A program made the position numbers and the translations under genes. This document shows positions 15,149-16,306 of a stretch of DNA of 16,306 bases, in pieces. The notes beneath the pieces were generated by a model. It saw only the letters and a program-made list of their open reading frames with translations, ran no database searches and was not told where the DNA came from. Source of the DNA: Planctomycetota bacterium (GTDB lineage: Bacteria > Planctomycetota > Planctomycetia > Pirellulales > Lacipirellulaceae); contig JAJDEE010000369.1 of assembly GCA_029259975.1 (NCBI GenBank), positions 1-16,306 of the forward strand, read 5' to 3'. Within the stretch, counting starts at the first letter, position 1. The number at the start of each line of letters is the position of its first letter.

Positions 15149-16306
15149 CTAAGGCTGCAGGAGTGATTTTACCCGGTCGAGAATTACCCCGATGTCGCTA
15201 AGTTTTTTGCCTAGCGGGAGATACGCACTGTGGGCGTCGGCGATACGCAGCTTCCCACCGGATCGATCGACCAAATCGGCGATCCTTTGGCGGTTGGCGT
15301 AGCCGAGTACCGCGTATTTGTCTTCTTGGTGGATCGAGCGGATTTGCCAGCTGTGTGCCCAAATTCGCAGCCGTTGCTGTTCGAGGAGCCGCTCTACGGC
15401 TGCTGGCACCGGGCCAAAGCGGTCGGCCAACTCTGCCCGTAAATCGTCAAGTTCGACCTCTGAGGCGATGCGTCCCAACCGACGGTAGAGGTCGATTTTC
15501 GAACGCATGTCGGTGACGTATTGCCGCGGGAAATAGACGCTCACTGGCAAGTCGATCGACACGTCGACCGTGTCCTGCGGCGGCAGGTTCTTTAGTTCGC
15601 GGACCGCTTTTTCGAGCAGCGCACAGTAAAGTTCGTAGCCAACGGTCGCGATGTGTCCGCTCTGTTGCGTGCCGAGCAGGTTGCCAGCGCCACGGAGTTC
15701 GAGGTCGCGCATCGCCAGTGCGAAGCCGGCGCCCATTTGGTTGAATTCCTCGATCGCCCGCAGGCGTCGCGCCGCCTCGGGCGGTAGATGACGATCTTCG
15801 TCGATGAGCAAATAGCAATATGCCCGATGTTTGTGCCTGCCGACACGTCCGCGCAGCTGGTGCAAATCGGCCAGTCCGTAGCGGTCGGCGTCGTCAATGA
15901 ACATCGTGTTGGCGTTGGGTATGTCCATGCCGCTCTCGATGATCGTGGTGGCGAGCAAAATGTCGAATTCGTGACGCACGAAACCGAGGATCCTATCCTC
16001 TAGCTCCGACTCGGGCATCTGACCGTGGCCGATGCCGATCGTCGCTTCGGGGACGATGCGCTGCAATCGGGCTGCGAGCGCGTGGATATCGTGGATGCGG
16101 TTGTGGACAAAGAAAACTTGACCTTCGCGGTTAAGTTCTCGCAAGACGGCATGGCGGATAAGCGCATCGTCAAAACGGGCGATGCGCGTCTCGACTGCGA
16201 GGCGATCCTTGGGGGCAGTTTCAAGGTTCGAGATATTCCGCACGCCCAGCAGCGACATATGTAGAGTGCGCGGGATCGGCGTGGCGGTCATCGTCAGCAC
16301 ATCGAC
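15149..16306 (-). CDS. mfd: Transcription-repair coupling factor Mfd, C-terminal part (N-terminus beyond window)
   Basis: 386 codons are visible, and the frame stays open to the window edge, so the gene is partial at its 5' end. Mfd is a cytoplasmic SF2 DNA translocase that removes RNA polymerase stalled at lesions and recruits UvrA. Visible are helicase motif III (TMTATPIPRTL at the edge), the second RecA-like domain with LLATTIIESGMDIPNANT, and motif VI HQLRGRVGRHKHRAYCYLL. The TRG-type region LRAIEEFNQMGAGFALAMRDLELRGAGNLLG follows, and then the C-terminal TRCF (D7) domain ending in SLLQP. These distinguish Mfd from RecG, which lacks the D7 domain. The RNA-polymerase- and UvrA-binding domains lie outside the window. 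It converges with the subtilase pseudogene. Confidence 0.96.
   Translation of the reverse strand, partial: VDVLTMTATPIPRTLHMSLLGVRNISNLETAPKDRLAVETRIARFDDALIRHAVLRELNREGQVFFVHNRIHDIHALAARLQRIVPEATIGIGHGQMPESELEDRILGFVRHEFDILLATTIIESGMDIPNANTMFIDDADRYGLADLHQLRGRVGRHKHRAYCYLLIDEDRHLPPEAARRLRAIEEFNQMGAGFALAMRDLELRGAGNLLGTQQSGHIATVGYELYCALLEKAVRELKNLPPQDTVDVSIDLPVSVYFPRQYVTDMRSKIDLYRRLGRIASEVELDDLRAELADRFGPVPAAVERLLEQQRLRIWAHSWQIRSIHQEDKYAVLGYANRQRIADLVDRSGGKLRIADAHSAYLPLGKKLSDIGVILDRVKSLLQP

Noticed and set aside
1..16306. tRNA, rRNA, insertion-sequence transposase or prophage genes
   Set aside because: None of the reading frames shows transposase, integrase or phage motifs, and no tRNA cloverleaf was recognised by eye.

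Overview
The window looks like chromosomal DNA from a planctomycete, most likely of the Pirellulales. The reasons are an octaheme cytochrome fused to HEAT/TPR repeats, a DUF1570 peptidase-like exported protein, a subtilase with dockerin-like repeats and a PEP-CTERM tail, widely spaced genes, weak or absent Shine-Dalgarno sites at several starts, and many long intergenic inverted repeats. The taxonomic call is inference from gene content, not from a marker search.

Layout: (1) 36-2363 (-) membrane-anchored octaheme cytochrome c with HEAT and TPR repeats. (2) 2364-2907 divergent spacer with two inverted repeats and a 17-bp palindrome. (3) 2908-4299 (+) NtrC-type sigma-54 response regulator. (4) 4300-4568 convergent spacer with one inverted repeat nested inside another. 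(5) 4569-5891 (-) exported protein with HEAT-like and STN-like segments. (6) 6072-7166 (+) DUF1570 protein with an HEATH...E zinc-site signature, preceded by an inverted repeat ending 10 nt before its start codon. (7) 7167-7492 convergent spacer with a 9-bp tandem repeat and another inverted repeat. (8) 7493-8794 (-) citrate synthase. (9) 9010-10302 (-) SurA/PrsA-like parvulin isomerase with a 24-bp duplication over its start region. (10) 10303-10810 long leader. (11) 10811-12742 (+) exported protein made of three diverged copies of an unrecognised ~200-aa unit. (12) 12778-14813 (+) an S8 (subtilisin-like) dockerin/PEP-CTERM protease gene broken by an in-frame TAA and a one-base frameshift. 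(13) 14814-15148 a spacer dense in the motif ACTTTTGCGAA in both orientations. (14) 15149-16306 (-) the C-terminal part of Mfd, running off the window.

Housekeeping genes (gltA, mfd, the parvulin isomerase) flank a more variable pair of exported proteins (10811-14813). These two genes are 35 nt apart, each has a good ribosome binding site, and they are probably one transcription unit. The triple-repeat protein is the least explained gene here, and its apparent partner protease seems recently inactivated.

The most unusual non-coding signal is a set of intergenic inverted repeats. At least four have unrelated sequences but a similar design: each arm is built from two or three imperfect 8-10 bp tandem units. 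One member lies inside a further inverted repeat whose right arm ends exactly on a stop codon.
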